Of a DNA stretch of 64,000 bases, positions 1-8,766 are shown in pieces. Each line of letters opens with the position of its first letter. Positions within the stretch are counted from its first letter, which is position 1. The position numbers were made by a program, and so were the translations under genes. The notes beneath the pieces are model-generated. The model did not search any database and was not told where the DNA came from. It saw only the letters and a list, made by a program, of their open reading frames with translations. Source of the DNA: Tenggerimyces sp963762635 (GTDB lineage: Bacteria; Actinomycetota; Actinomycetes; Propionibacteriales; Actinopolymorphaceae); the NCBI GenBank assembly GCA_963762635.1, contig CAVXLQ010000018.1, positions 248,001-312,000 of the forward strand, read 5' to 3'.

Positions 1-1
1 G

Positions 2-139
2 ACCGTCGCCGGACTCGTGAGCGGCGACTACCGGCTTGCTCTTGTAGGTCATGCCCTCATCTGGCTGTGGCCGTCCGCGATCGCTGCCCATCTCATCGCA
101 ACGGCAGGCGAGGGCGTGGCGAGAGCACGTTCGTCGTAA
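2..139 (+). CDS. C-terminal end of a probable membrane protein (5' end outside window)
   Basis: The frame beginning at base 2 is open to a TAA at 137-139 and encodes about 45 residues. They include a hydrophobic stretch (LALVGHALIWLWPSAIAAHL) that could be a last transmembrane helix, followed by a short basic tail. The gene would start left of the window. The family cannot be named from this fragment. The next 250 bases up to the LysR gene show no convincing gene. Confidence 0.35.
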   Translation, partial: TVAGLVSGDYRLALVGHALIWLWPSAIAAHLIATAGEGVARARSS

Positions 140-392
140 GCGGAACCGCAGCGCTGATCATCGGGAGCCGGTGTGGGGCGGCCGTCGTCTCGCGCTCGAC
201 TCGGAGACCAACCACAGGTCGGGATCCCGCCAGCGCTGGCCCGGACCGGCCCCCACCACCCGCCGTCAGGTCGCTCACGACACCACGACAGCACCCTCGA
301 CGGTCGTCGCCAACCCGACCGGATGACCAGCGCTGGGTGAGGATTCCGCCGACTTCGGCGGAACGGTGGTCGCCAGGAATAGGCTGGAGCAC

Positions 393-1307
393 GTGCCTCC
401 TGAGCTGCGGCATCTTCGATACTTCGTGGCAGTCGCGGAGGAGTTGAGCTTCTCCGTCGCTGCTCGCCGGCTGTTCGTGTCGCAGCAGGCGCTCAGCCGG
501 ATCGTCCAGCAGCTCGAGCGCGAGCTCGGCGTCAAGCTGTTCGAGCGCACCACCCGTTCGGTCCGACTGACTGCCGCCGGCGAGGCGATGCTCGTCTGGG
601 CACGGCGTTCAACCGTCGCCGCGGACAAGGCAGTCGACGCCGCCCGGCGCGCCGAGCTGGGCGAGGACGTCCGACCGCTTCGCCTCGATCTGTCGGCCAC
701 CAGCCTGTTCACCGCGGCGAAGATCCTGCGCCGCTTGCGAACTGACCATCCGGACCTGCCCGTGGAACTCGTCGAGGACGGGGTCGCGCGCGGACTGGAC
801 GCCTTGCTTGATGGCCGCCTCGACGCCCTGCTCGGCCTGGCCACCCACTGCCCGCCGGACCTGAACGCCGACCTGATCCGGCGGGAACCCGTTCTCCTCG
901 GCATGGGCGGTCACCACGATCTCGCCCGGCTCGACACCGTGCCGGTCGCCCGGCTCAGCGACGTCGACCTCCTGCTTCCCTCCGATACCGCTGCGGCCGA
1001 ATGGGTCGAGTTCGTCGCACTCTTCTGTGCGCAGGCGGGCGTACGTCCGCGACGTTGGCCCGCCGCCACCCACGGGTCGGCCGCCGCCGCGGACGTCCTG
1101 CGCGGGAGCGCAAGCGTCACCCCCACGGTCGCCTGGGCCGACCCGCCGGCCGACCTGGTCTTCCGCCCGCTCGTCGAGCCGACACCCATCTTCGCCTGGT
1201 CGGTGATGACGGCGCCGGCGGCCGAGGAACGACCGGAGCTACGCGCGTTCAAGCAGTCTGTCCGTGCCCTGAGCGCCGAGGAACGCTGGCTCGTGCCGCT
1301 CGAATGA
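393..1307 (+). CDS. LysR family transcriptional regulator
   Basis: The protein has about 304 residues, normal for LysR regulators. Residues 5-65 form the winged HTH: LRHLRYFVAVAEELSF is followed by AARRLFVSQQALSRIVQQLE and an LTAAG end. The rest is a ligand-binding domain of the periplasmic-binding-protein fold. I chose the GTG at 393 because it puts the HTH at the usual distance from the N-terminus. A GTG at 366 is in frame and possible. The gene lies directly upstream of a broken DHA2 transporter and a broken hydrolase on the same strand, which are its likely former targets. The effector is unknown. Confidence 0.9.
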   Translation: MPPELRHLRYFVAVAEELSFSVAARRLFVSQQALSRIVQQLERELGVKLFERTTRSVRLTAAGEAMLVWARRSTVAADKAVDAARRAELGEDVRPLRLDLSATSLFTAAKILRRLRTDHPDLPVELVEDGVARGLDALLDGRLDALLGLATHCPPDLNADLIRREPVLLGMGGHHDLARLDTVPVARLSDVDLLLPSDTAAAEWVEFVALFCAQAGVRPRRWPAATHGSAAAADVLRGSASVTPTVAWADPPADLVFRPLVEPTPIFAWSVMTAPAAEERPELRAFKQSVRALSAEERWLVPLE

Positions 1308-1400
1308 CCAGGTCGGCGGGGATTCGACAACCCAGCCTTGTCAATCGCGGCATGATCGGTGTTTCCGCGTTGCCTGCAAGGCGATCTATGTTCAAGTGTC

Positions 1401-2753
1401 GTGAGCTTCAGTACGGACACCAGACCGCGCACTGCCGGGCTGCTGCTGGCGGTGGTGTGCGCGACCATCTTCTTCGACGCACTCGACTTGTCCATCACCC
1501 AGATCGCCTTGCCCAGCATCCAGGCGGAGCTACGCCTGTCGACCAGCTCCCTGGCGTGGGTGGCCACGGCGTACGTCGTGACCTACGGCGGCTTCCTGCT
1601 GCTCGGCGGCCGAGCCGGGGATCTGCTCGGCACTCGGCCCGTCTTCCTTGCTGGGTTGGCGATCTTCGGAGCGGCTTCGTTGGTCTGCGGGCTCTCGAGC
1701 GATGGCGGGGTCCTCATCGGCGCCCGTGCCATCCAGGGGATTGGCGCGGCACTCACCGTGCCGACGGCCGTCTCCATGCTCGCCACCGGGTTCGCCGAGG
1801 GGCCCGCGCGCAACCGGGCGTTCGCGACCTTCACCGCGGCCGGGGCCAGCGGCTTCAGCGCTGGTCTCGTCCTGGGTGGACTCCTCACCGATGGGCTGTC
1901 TTGGCGATGGATCTTCCTCGCCAAGGTGCCCGTGGTCGCGGTCACGCTGATTGCCGCGGTCGCGTCCGTTCCCCGATCCGAACCGCGCCCGCACGGCGGG
2001 TAGGACGTCGCGGGCGCGCTGACCGCGACGAGCGGCGCGATCCTGCTGCTCTATGGCATCACCCAAGCCGGCAAGCCGGCCGCGGCTGTCGCGTTGGCCG
2101 CGGCAGTAGTCGTACTGGCCGCCTTCGTCCTCATCGAACGGCGGAGCGCCGCCCCGCTGTTGCCGCAACGACTCGTCCGGACGCGCGGCCTGGCGGCCGC
2201 CGACGGCGCCGCACTCGCGGTGCTCGCGGCACCGTTCGGTGTGTCGTTCATCGTGACGCTCTACCTGCAGGACGTGCTGCACCAGTCGGCGATGCGGACG
2301 GCACTCACCCTGCTGCCGGGCAGCATCGTGTCCGTACTCGTCGGACGCTACGTGGCACCGCGGGCACTGGACCGGTTCGGGCTGCGCGCCGTTTACACCG
2401 CGGGCCTGCTCGTGGTCGCGGCGGGCAACGCTCTCCTGCTGGCGCTCACGCCCGGGTGGGCGTTCGGGCTGGTCGTGGTCTCCGCGTTGATCTCGCTCGG
2501 CATCGGCATGGGGCTGGCCTATCCGGCCGCCACCGTCGGCGGAGTCGCGGGGACCGTTCCTGCGGACCACGGAACGGCGGCCGGCCTGAACAACACCGCC
2601 CTCCAACTCGGCGGCGGCATCGGTCTGGCCGTCATCGCAGCGAGTACCTCCTTGCAGGGGGTGCGACTCGGCGTCCTCGCCGTCGTAGCCATTCCCCTGG
2701 CCGGAGCCGCCATCGCCCTGTTCGGACTCCGCCGCGCGCCCAGCGCTGAGTGA
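1401..2753 (+). pseudogene. DHA2-type MFS drug exporter interrupted by an in-frame TAG
   Basis: Residues 1-200 and 202-450 read in one frame and together make a full-length major facilitator transporter of the 14-helix type. Helix 1 carries DALDLSITQIALPSIQ, and the antiporter motif region GASGFSAGLVLGG lies near residue 155. A single TAG at 2001-2003 separates the halves at the cytoplasmic loop where homologues usually read R-x-DVAGALT; the residues after the stop are DVAGALTATSGAILLLYG. One base change (TAC to TAG, for example) would explain it. The likely start is the GTG at 1401. The gene is followed after 10 bases by a hydrolase. Either a recent nonsense mutation or a sequencing error. 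Confidence 0.8.
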
Positions 2754-2763
2754 AAGAGACTCC

Positions 2764-3491
2764 ATGCCCATCACCCACGCCTCCGGCACGAAGGTGCACT
2801 ACGCGATCGCCGGCAACGGCCCGGGCCTCGTCCTCGTGCATGGCACCAGCCTGGACGCGGCGGCGAACTACGGCCACCTGGTCGAGCAGTTCGCCGGCGA
2901 GCGTACCGTCATCACCCCCGACTACGCCGGCAGCGGCGAGACCACCGCGCCCTCCGGCGACCTCATGCTCGACCTTCTGGTGGAGCAGGCGCCGTGGTGG
3001 CGGCCAGCATCGCGGCTCGCCGGCCCGAGCTCGTACGACGCCTCGTGCTCATCGCCGGCTGGACGCACAGCGAAGACTCTCGGCTCCGACTGGGGCTCCA
3101 CACCTGGGCCGACGCCATGGACGTCGCGCCAGGGCTGGCATCAGCGGTGGCGCCGCTGATCGCCTTCAGCCCGGCGTTCCTGAGCAGGCTGGGCCCCGAG
3201 GGACTCGCCGAGCTCCGGTCCGCCGAGCCTGCACACGGCACTCGCCGCCAGCTCGCACTCGACCTACGCATCGACATCCGCGACGAACTCCCCCACATCA
3301 TCGCGCCAACGCTCGTCGTCGGCTGCGCTCAGGATCACCTGATCCCGGTCGAGCACTCCCGTGCGCTGCACGAGTCGATCAAGGGCAGCGAGTACGTCGA
3401 GCTCGACAGCGGTCATGTGGTGGTGTTCGAGAAGCCGGTCAAGCTCGTCACCGTTCTCAAGGACTTCCTCGAACGGGAGCAGCACTCCTGA
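2764..3491 (+). pseudogene. Alpha/beta hydrolase with internal deletion and frameshift
   Basis: The first frame (2764 to about 2985) encodes an alpha/beta hydrolase N-terminus with the oxyanion motif LVLVHGTS and PDYAGSGET. The second frame (about 2985-3491) encodes the C-terminal half with the acid Asp in GCAQDHLIP and the catalytic His in DSGHVVVF. The reading jumps from DLLVEQ straight to GAVVAASIAARRPEL. In intact relatives the nucleophile elbow G-x-S-x-G lies exactly between these two parts, so the catalytic Ser has been deleted together with a frame change. It follows the broken MFS gene by 10 bases and probably formed an operon with it. This one is a genuine pseudogene rather than a simple indel error. 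Confidence 0.8.
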
Positions 3492-3537
3492 TTCCGCTGA
3501 ACCCGAGCTCAGCGCGGATGTCGCGCTTCGAGAAGCA

Positions 3538-3744
3538 CTACCTCAGGACGTGCCGCGTGTTCAAGCTGAGTGCACAGTGCGGGGCGAAGTAGCTTGCGTC
3601 GCGGCCGTGCCCGTCGACGATGACGAAGCCCAGCTCGCGGGCTATCGCGAGCCGCGCGTCCAGGTGCTGGAATAGCGCGGCGTAGAAGGTGGCTACCTCC
3701 TGTGCGTGGCGATGGCCTTGGTCGAACGCTGGCAGCGCATACAG
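3538..3744 (-). pseudogene. Possible C-terminal gene remnant
   Basis: One minus-strand frame ending at 3538 reads like real protein: QEVATFYAALFQHLDARLAI followed by ARELGFVIVDGHGRDASYF. It has no start of its own. Upstream it runs into the stop region of the TetR gene. I do not recognise the family. It may be the leftover 3' end of a gene lost when the neighbourhood decayed. Confidence 0.25.
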
Positions 3745-3800
3745 GCACGACGCGACGGCGGAACGCGTACAACCCGGCGACGACGACGCGTGACCGGCAG

Positions 3801-4451
3801 CTAGCGTCGCCTGGCCTCGAGTGCGTCGAGGATGAGCTCGAGGCCAGTCTCGAAGCTGCTGTCCGGCCCTTGGGGAACGGCCTCGGCGCGGGCGCGGAGG
3901 CGGGGGTAGGACATCGCGATCGCCGCGGCCGCCTCGTACGAACGCCGGTCCCGCTCCTCGCCTCCGGACTGACGGAGGCGGCGCTGGCGGGAGAGCTCGG
4001 CCGCTTCGGACAGGGCTCTGCCGAGGACGAAGACCACGACGATCTGTAACGCCCACTCGGCGTCGGCGCCCTTGAAGCCGGCCGCCTCGTACACGCCGAG
4101 CGCGTGGTCGTCACGCCGCGCCTTGCCCTCGCCGTAGATCAGGTGCGTGCTCATCGCGGTCGCCAGCCAGGGATGCCGGATGACCATCGCGAGCAGGTCG
4201 CGCGCCATCGACGCCGCGGCCTCGCGCCAACCCACGTTCGACGGCGAAGGTAGGGCGATCTCCGACCACACCGAGTCCGCCGCGAGCACGACGAGCTCGT
4301 CCTTCGTCTTCACGTGCCAGTACACCGCGGTCGCCGCCGAGCCGAGCCGGACACCGAGGGCGCGCATGTTCAGACCCTCGAGCCCTTCCTCGTCGAGCAG
4401 GTCGACGGCCGCCCGCACGATCTGCTCCGACGTCAGCGTGTTCCGCGGCAT
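3801..4451 (-). CDS. TetR/AcrR family transcriptional repressor
   Basis: The 216-residue protein has an N-terminal TetR HTH (residues 1-50, TSEQIVRAAVDLLDEEGLEG and AATAVYWHVKTKDELV) and a helical C-terminal ligand and dimer domain of the tetracycline-repressor type. The ATG at 4451 is preferred because a promoter hexamer lies only seven bases before it, leaving no room for a leader. An upstream GTG would add four residues. It is divergent from a small membrane protein gene, and two identical palindromes lie between them, so it very likely represses both itself and the neighbour. The inducer is unknown. Confidence 0.92.
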   Translation of the reverse strand: MPRNTLTSEQIVRAAVDLLDEEGLEGLNMRALGVRLGSAATAVYWHVKTKDELVVLAADSVWSEIALPSPSNVGWREAAASMARDLLAMVIRHPWLATAMSTHLIYGEGKARRDDHALGVYEAAGFKGADAEWALQIVVVFVLGRALSEAAELSRQRRLRQSGGEERDRRSYEAAAAIAMSYPRLRARAEAVPQGPDSSFETGLELILDALEARRR

Positions 4452-4458
4452 GTCGATC

Positions 4459-4486
4459 AGCATAGCCAGACTTGCACTTAGTTCAA
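4459..4486 (-). promoter_or_regulatory. Promoter of the tetR gene, probably giving a leaderless mRNA
   Basis: On the minus strand, TTGAAC (4486-4481) and TATGCT (4464-4459) are separated by 16 bases. The ATG of the repressor begins at 4451, seven bases after the -10 hexamer, so transcription would start at or next to the start codon. The -35 element lies inside operator copy 1. Confidence 0.55.
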
Positions 4487-4488
4487 GT
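4470..4488. promoter_or_regulatory. TetR operator, copy 1
   Basis: The 19-base imperfect palindrome ACTTGCACTTAGTTCAAGT has ACTTG/CAAGT outer arms. It occurs twice, identically, in the tetR/membrane-protein intergenic region. This copy covers the tetR -35 element and the -35 of the rightward promoter. Confidence 0.75.
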
Positions 4489-4501
4489 CTACGGTTAGCG
4501 T
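4472..4501 (+). promoter_or_regulatory. Promoter of the membrane-protein gene
   Basis: TTGCAC (4472-4477) and TAGCGT (4496-4501) are separated by 18 bases. They lie between and within the two operators, so repressor binding would occlude them. Confidence 0.45.
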
Positions 4502-4504
4502 GTG

Positions 4505-4523
4505 ACTTGCACTTAGTTCAAGT
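4505..4523. promoter_or_regulatory. TetR operator, copy 2
   Basis: Identical to copy 1 and offset by 35 bases. It sits at the predicted transcription start of the rightward gene and directly before its ribosome binding site (GAGGGA, 4525-4530). Binding here would block the membrane-protein gene. Confidence 0.75.
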
Positions 4524-4536
4524 AGAGGGAGCCATC

Positions 4537-5133
4537 ATGAAACGCCCCCGATCCGTCACCCTCGCCGCCGTTCTTCAACTGCTGCTCGCCACCGCGTTCG
4601 GCATCTCCGTCGTCACCGCACTGCTCTACGGCCCGGCCGCACAACAGGCAGCCGAGAACGAGATGCGCCGCCAGGGACTCCCACCCGGAGCTCTCACCGG
4701 CGAGAGCCTGCGCTTCGACGAGGGCCTAGCCGGCACCGCCCCCGCGCTCGCCATCGCGCTGATCCTCATCACACTGGCGATGCTCAACCTGAACGGACGA
4801 CGCCTCGGCCGCCTCCTCACCTGGATCTTCCAACCGCTCCTCGCCATCGCCGGCGCGATCCTGGTCAGCGGCCAGGTCTTCCTCGCCCAGGGCATCACCA
4901 AGGCGTTCGCCCAGTCCGACAACCAGGCCCTGCACGCGGTCGACGTCGAAGCACTCGTCAAAGCAGCCGCCGCGGAGTTCCCGAACTGGTACCCGATCGA
5001 GTCCTGGGCCAAGCTGATCCTCGTCACCCTCGGCTCGGTGCTCATCGTCGTTCTGCTCGCCCTCCCCACAGCGCGCGCCTTCTTCCGCCAGCCCACCCGG
5101 GAGTCGGCTGATGCGAGTGCGCATGCTTCATGA
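4537..5133 (+). CDS. Four-helix integral membrane protein under TetR control
   Basis: The 198-residue protein starts MKRPRSVTLAAVLQ. It has four predicted transmembrane helices, at about residues 8-30, 66-84, 92-117 and 157-178, with extracytoplasmic loops rich in Ala, Glu and Asp between helices 1-2 and 3-4. The ATG at 4537 is fixed by the GAGGGA ribosome site six bases upstream. I recognise no enzyme motif. By position it is the target of the divergent TetR repressor, which suggests a role in the response to a toxic small molecule, but the substrate cannot be inferred. Confidence 0.85.
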   Translation: MKRPRSVTLAAVLQLLLATAFGISVVTALLYGPAAQQAAENEMRRQGLPPGALTGESLRFDEGLAGTAPALAIALILITLAMLNLNGRRLGRLLTWIFQPLLAIAGAILVSGQVFLAQGITKAFAQSDNQALHAVDVEALVKAAAAEFPNWYPIESWAKLILVTLGSVLIVVLLALPTARAFFRQPTRESADASAHAS

Positions 5134-5205
5134 CAAGCCCGGCGCCTTCGGGTTGCATCCGGTACCTGCGTACGGGCTTACCGTGGGAGCACAACTGGTC
5201 GAGTC

Positions 5206-5271
5206 CGGCGATCGGGACAGGTCGCGGCGGCGGCTGGGGTGAATCCAGAGACCCTGCGGTACTACGAGCGA
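5206..5271 (+). pseudogene. Remnant of a MerR-family HTH
   Basis: One frame reads RSGQVAAAAGVNPETLRYYER, an almost exact MerR helix-turn-helix signature. There is no start codon in frame before it, and after RYYER the similarity stops abruptly. Only about 22 codons survive. The surrounding 5134-5540 stretch shows no other gene. Confidence 0.7.
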
Positions 5272-5540
5272 TCCGTTCGCCACCGTCGCGCACGGGTGGA
5301 GCGAGCCCGGCCGGTACGAGAAGTCGGATCGGAGTCCCAGGTCGGTTCAGTCTCCGGCTTCCTGACGCCGCTCAATCGAAGTCAGCCCGCCTGCCACATG
5401 CCCGGGCGTCAGACCACTACGCTCGCCGCCTGTACTTCCGCCACTTGTCGGACTAGAGCCATGCGCGAAGCCGAGCGATGACCTGGCGGAAGGGCCGAGC
5501 GGACGGCTTGGAGCTCGGCTGCCGATGCTTGTCGAGCTGG

Positions 5541-5981
5541 TTAGGCGGTGGCCGGTTCGGCCAGGCCTGGTGCGGGCATGGCACCGAGCTGCTGCATCAG
5601 GCCAAGGCTGTCGACCTCATGCCAGCTCTCGACGATCTTGGTTCCTTCGAAGCGCCAGATGCTGATGCCCGTCAGCCTCACCGTTCTTCCCGTCGGCGAA
5701 ATGCCCTGGAACACCCCCTGGTGGGTTCCGCTGTACGTCCAGCGTTGTACGACCTTGTCGCCTTCGGCGACCAGATCGTCGCTCGTGTTCCGCCCGTCTG
5801 GGAACGCGCGTTGGAACCCAGCGATCATCGCGCGGTGGCCCTCTCGGTCCAGGGGCGGGCTCCCGGCTGCCCGAAAGACGTGGCCAGCGGTGAAGAAGTT
5901 CTCGACTTGCGACGGATTTCGGCCGTTCCAGACCTCTTCTTCGAAGCGGCGTACTAGATCCTTGTTTCCTTCGGTCGACAT
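5541..5981 (-). CDS. SnoaL-like ester cyclase family protein
   Basis: The 146-residue protein has the cone-shaped NTF2/SnoaL pattern: NKDLVRRFEEEVWNGRN, then GHRAMIAGFQRAFPD, RWTYSGTHQGVFQGI and SIWRFEGTKIVESWHEVD. SnoaL relatives include polyketide cyclases, but many stand-alone copies have no known substrate. The ATG at 5981 has an AGGAAGG ribosome site. The gene stands alone, with decayed DNA on both sides, so its pathway cannot be inferred. Confidence 0.85.
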   Translation of the reverse strand: MSTEGNKDLVRRFEEEVWNGRNPSQVENFFTAGHVFRAAGSPPLDREGHRAMIAGFQRAFPDGRNTSDDLVAEGDKVVQRWTYSGTHQGVFQGISPTGRTVRLTGISIWRFEGTKIVESWHEVDSLGLMQQLGAMPAPGLAEPATA

Positions 5982-6056
5982 CTCATGACCTTCCTCTCGG
6001 GTGCTCGCCCGCGGCGAGCGATCGCTGACCGGAACATAGCCCGGTCCGCGTTCCAC

Positions 6057-6836
6057 GAGCGTTCCGCGAGGTGAGCAGACCCCGCTCGGCGGCGTTCACT
6101 CCCTGGTCAGCGGCGGACGTCAGGTACGTGGTCGGCGTCGGGCGACGAGTGACCCCCACCTCGACGGAGCGGGGACGCTTTCCCTCGCCACCATGCCCGG
6201 ACGGAAGGCTCGTCGTAGGGCTGGCGATACATGTGGTTCGCATGAGGGCCGTAGTGCTCTGGGAACGTTGTCGGCGAGGTGACTCAGGACTGTGGCGACG
6301 ATCTCGGTGGCAGGTGCGTGCTCTTGTATGCGACAGAAAGAGGTGCGGCGGCGACGGGAACTGCCATCTGCCGCGCAGTATCGAAGAGGTCAACGACCGT
6401 GACCGCGCAGGAGGGCAGGCATCGCTTTCGTCCAAGGTTCGGCGTGGTCGAATGCGCTGGGTTCTCGAGCCTCGGAACTGAGGGGTGGAACAGTGCACCT
6501 TGTTGTTGTGGAGGAGCGGCTCGAGGGTGGCGCCGCTGGAGTCATCCCATCCGACGAGCAAGCGTCGGTCGCCGAGTTCGTGCAGCCTCGTGGCGTACTT
6601 GACCGCGTGCGTGAACACCTCCATATCGGATCCCGGACGTCACAGGGTGTCGATTGGTGTGCCCATCGCGGTGTAGTGGTTCAGGTAAGGCACTTTGCTC
6701 CCCGCGTGTCGGGCTGGTGAATTGCCCTCGTATCCCTCGCCGAGCTGTGATGCATGTGGTTAGGGTAACGCGTCGGCCTCTCCAGGACTCGCGCGTCGAC
6801 CGCGGCGATCGAGCCTTCTGTTGCTGCACCCCCGGC
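6057..6836. other. Stretch without a convincing gene
   Basis: About 780 bases between the SnoaL-like gene and a broken hypothetical gene. Several frames are open, but none has a coherent protein with a start and ribosome site. One minus-strand segment near 6500-6620 (AVKYATRLHELGDRRLLVGW) may be a remnant of an unknown gene. The composition is slightly less GC-rich than neighbouring housekeeping genes, which fits decayed foreign DNA. Confidence 0.4.
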
Positions 6837-7515
6837 TCATAGCTGGTCGACTCCACCCCGCCTGAATCCGCCGGGATCGATGTCTGGAACGACTTGCTCC
6901 ATGCTGAGGATCGAATCGACGACGTATGCAAGACCGGCTTGGCAAGCCCGCTCCGTCCATGGCGGCTTGGTCCCGGAGAAATATGACAGCTCGCCGCTCA
7001 TACTCAACGGGGGGCGCATCTGAGAACTTGTCTCTCCAGTGCAAATACTGCGTGACGTTCATGCCAAACGCCGTGAGTCGACCGAGGATCTGGAGGCGCC
7101 GCAGGGCGATCGCTGCGTCTTCGGCTCTATGGAAGGGGTCCTGGTCGACGCTTGAGTGCAACACACCCCTAACGACAACCAGGAGCTCGGCGACGTTGAC
7201 AACTGGCCCAACCAGGTTCTCGCCACCGTTCGCGAAGGCATACTCAAAGGCAGCACGAATCCATCCCATCGCACCGTGGGTGTCCCCGCTGACCTGACAT
7301 CCGACGGCTCTGTGTAGTCGTTCGCGCGCCTCGTCGGACTTTATCGCTTCAAGGTCGGCTTCGAAGAAATCGAAGTCCCATGCAAGGCGTGTGAGTTCCA
7401 CCAAGGTCTCTCTGGCATGAACCACTGACTCGGCGAATTCAACGCGGGTTGGCACGCGAGCTTCGTGTTGTGCAGCGCTTCGAACGCCTCGAAGTTGCTC
7501 GACACCTGCTCGCAT
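6837..7515 (-). pseudogene. Hypothetical helical protein, probably frameshifted
   Basis: From an ATG at 7515 the frame encodes a helical, acidic protein (TRLAWDFDFFEADLEAIKSD, then MGWIRAAFEYAFANGGENLV). Near 6975-6950 the sensible reading changes frame to QAGLAYVVDSILSMEQVVPD and ends at 6837. One extra G in a GCGGGC run would explain the change. Family unknown. It lies immediately downstream of the ParB-family remnant on the same strand and probably belonged to the same element. Confidence 0.45.
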
Positions 7516-7541
7516 CGGCACAGACGCGGCTTTGCCCGCGC

Positions 7542-8418
7542 CTACAGCATGTCATCGGCAAGCTTGAGCAGCTCGGTGAAGCGTTGCTCACGCCGCGCGT
7601 GCGGACTTCCGCCATCTGCGAGATAGGCACGGATAACCGTCTCGACCGCGAAGTCGAGTTGGACGACAGCTGCAAGTCCAGGGTCTCGACCAATCGGCCA
7701 GCTTCGCTGCTCTGGTCGGGGAAGACCACTCGTAGCCCGCGCTTCTCCAACTCGGCGACCTCGACAGCGCGCTCTTCGGCCCGCTGACGCTCGTCGCGGA
7801 GACCGGCAAGAGTGTGAGCGAAACCGTACCTCTGGGAGGCCTTGATCAGTCGATCCACGGCGACGGGGTCGTCGTCGAACTCGGCGATCGCGGCCAGGTG
7901 CTCCAAGGTCAGCTCGGGCTCGTCCTGGTCCTCGTCCTCCTGGGCGCTGGTGCGGCTGCGGGCGAGATCCCGAGCTGTGGCGGACTTCGCGACCGCCACG
8001 GCATGGTCGACATCGGCGCGGGCCATGCGGGTGCGCTTCGCGAACTGGGTAGGGCTGACTTTGAGCAACGACAGTTGGTGAACGACGTTGACCCGGTCGG
8101 CGGAGGTGAGCGGGGCGCGGTGCTCGTTCTCGGCGTACTGGCCGAGCAGACGCTCGATCTCGACCGGTGTGCTGGTGGCCTCATCTCCGATCACATACAC
8201 GGGGACCGTCGGGAGTTCGGCCTCGATCGCGGCAAGCGTGCGGCGGTGTCCGAACCTCACCCGGAACACCGGCTCGTCACCAGGACCGGCGGCGCGGACG
8301 GCGACGATTGGCTGGAGGACACCAACGTCCTTGATGCTTCCGACCAGATCCGGGTCGGTCAGGGTTTCCTCGCGTACGTTCCGGTCGGCGATCAGGTCGC
8401 GCGGGTCGACTCCGGCTC
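7542..8418 (-). pseudogene. ParB-family partition protein remnant, start lost and frameshifted
   Basis: The main frame encodes a ParB N-terminal nuclease-like domain (VDPRDLIADRNVREETLTDP, QPIVAV, then GHRRTLAAIEA in place of the usual GERR box) and a KorB-type HTH (LKVSPTQFAKRTRMARADVD). There is no usable start: a TAA at 8464-8462 is followed by no ATG or GTG before the domain. Near 7690 the frame changes to a helical tail (VQLDFAVETVIRAYLADGG and REQRFTELLKLADDML) ending in a TAG at 7544-7542. ParB homologues of this kind are common on actinobacterial plasmids and integrative elements. It begins about 50 bases beyond the 3' end of a tRNA gene. Confidence 0.7.
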
Positions 8419-8468
8419 GGATTGAACCATGGTAGGGCGCGCATGGCTCTGACCTGCGGCTTTACCGG

Positions 8469-8542
8469 TAGGGCGGGCGGGACTCGAACCCGCGACCCAG
8501 GGATTATGAGTCCCCTGCTCTAACCAGCTGAGCTACCGCCCC
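8469..8542 (-). tRNA. tRNA with CAT anticodon (elongator Met, or Ile2 read by lysidine)
   Basis: A 74-base cloverleaf: acceptor GGGGCGG pairs with CCGCCCT (first pair G-U), positions 8-9 are TA, the D-loop is AGCTCAGCTGGTTAGAGC, the anticodon loop is CTCATAA, the T-loop is TTCGAGT, and the discriminator is A. CCA is not fully encoded. The CAT anticodon fits elongator tRNA-Met or the tRNA-Ile whose C34 is modified to lysidine; the sequence alone does not decide for me. It lies 77 bases downstream of tRNA-Asn on the same strand, and an element remnant begins just past its 3' end. Confidence 0.9.
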
Positions 8543-8587
8543 TTGGCGTTCTGTGAACGGACCGAGCTTAGCGGCGGGGAGGGGGTG

Positions 8588-8607
8588 CCAGGCCTCAGGA
8601 GGCCTGG
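8588..8607 (-). terminator. Hairpin between the two tRNA genes
   Basis: CCAGGCCT/AGGCCTGG forms a perfect 8-bp stem with a CAGG loop, 12 bases beyond the 3' end of tRNA-Asn. It could terminate tRNA-Asn or act as a processing structure. There is no clear U-run. Confidence 0.45.
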
Positions 8608-8619
8608 TCAGGAGGGGTG

Positions 8620-8692
8620 CTCCCGCGGCTGGACTCGAACCAGCAACCTATCGGTTAACAGCCGAACGCTCTGCCAATTGAGCTACGCGGGA
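8620..8692 (-). tRNA. tRNA-Asn (GTT)
   Basis: A 73-base cloverleaf: acceptor TCCCGCG pairs with CGCGGGA, the D-arm contains AGCTCAATTGGCAGAGC, the anticodon loop is CTGTTAA, the T-loop is TTCGAGT and the discriminator is G. The GTT anticodon and G73 are characteristic of tRNA-Asn. CCA is not encoded. Confidence 0.95.
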
Positions 8693-8766
8693 CCGTGCCC
8701 GGGCGACGCCGGACAACGCAGGAAAGACTAGCAGCCGGACCAGGGCAGGGACGAACGGGTAAGCAC

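Noticed and set aside
1530..2789. Long minus-strand frame of 419 codons opposite the MFS gene
   Set aside because: Low-complexity Arg/Gly/Gln translation typical of the antisense frame in high-GC DNA; the plus strand carries a clear transporter.
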